Source: Desulfobacteria bacterium
Lineage (GTDB): Bacteria; Desulfobacterota; Desulfobacteria; Desulfobacterales; C00003060
Direction: 5' to 3'
Assembly: GCA_030145035.1 (NCBI GenBank)
Contig: JAQYWL010000225.1
Span: forward strand, 1-5,151
DNA: 5,151 nucleotides
Position 1 is the first letter of the stretch. Every line of letters starts with the position of its first letter. Made by a program: the position numbers and the translations under genes. Positions 5,140 to 5,151 of the stretch are shown in pieces. A model generated the notes under the pieces. That model did not search any database. It saw nothing but the letters and a program-made list of their open reading frames with translations, and was not told where the DNA came from.

Positions 5140-5151
5140 AAACAATATCAA

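Overview
The window reads as a stretch of bacterial chromosome in which every gene lies on the minus strand. Gene content and order (short GlmU-like uridylyltransferase, ZapB-like coiled coil, ZapA, 6S RNA, RNase Y, TyrRS) fit a deltaproteobacterial (Desulfobacterota) genome. That assignment is inferred from remembered gene order and repeat style, not from a database search. The genes look intact, apart from tyrS, which is cut by the window edge.

Layout in the direction of transcription (high to low coordinates): 5112-5139 is a 7-bp tandem repeat upstream of the first gene. 4258-5043 is a nucleotidyltransferase matching the N-terminal half of GlmU, without the acetyltransferase half. 4152-4257 is a spacer with a small GC-rich hairpin. 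3909-4151 is a small coiled-coil protein (ZapB-like). 3784-3908 is a spacer with an inverted repeat and one copy of a 37-bp dispersed repeat. 3505-3783 is zapA. 3312-3490 is a 6S RNA gene, recognised from its folding pattern. 2969-3311 is 343 bases with no convincing gene. 1406-2968 is rny (RNase Y). 1174-1405 is a spacer with a second, near-identical copy of the 37-bp repeat plus an inverted partial copy. 1-1173 is tyrS without its last few dozen codons.

The genes cover early cell division (ZapA and ZapB act on the FtsZ ring), global transcription control in slow growth (6S RNA binds the sigma70 holoenzyme), mRNA decay (RNase Y), tRNA charging (TyrRS) and UDP-sugar supply for the envelope (GlmU-type domain). 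They are same-strand housekeeping genes separated by 100-340 base gaps, so they need not form a tight operon.

I see no phage, toxin-antitoxin, defence or CRISPR system. The most unusual content is non-coding: two 37-bp repeat copies that match at 36 of 37 positions and sit in the same orientation, 14 and 26 bases before the non-ATG start codons of zapA and tyrS. Next in interest are the standalone uridylyltransferase and the unexplained 343-base gap between 6S RNA and rny.
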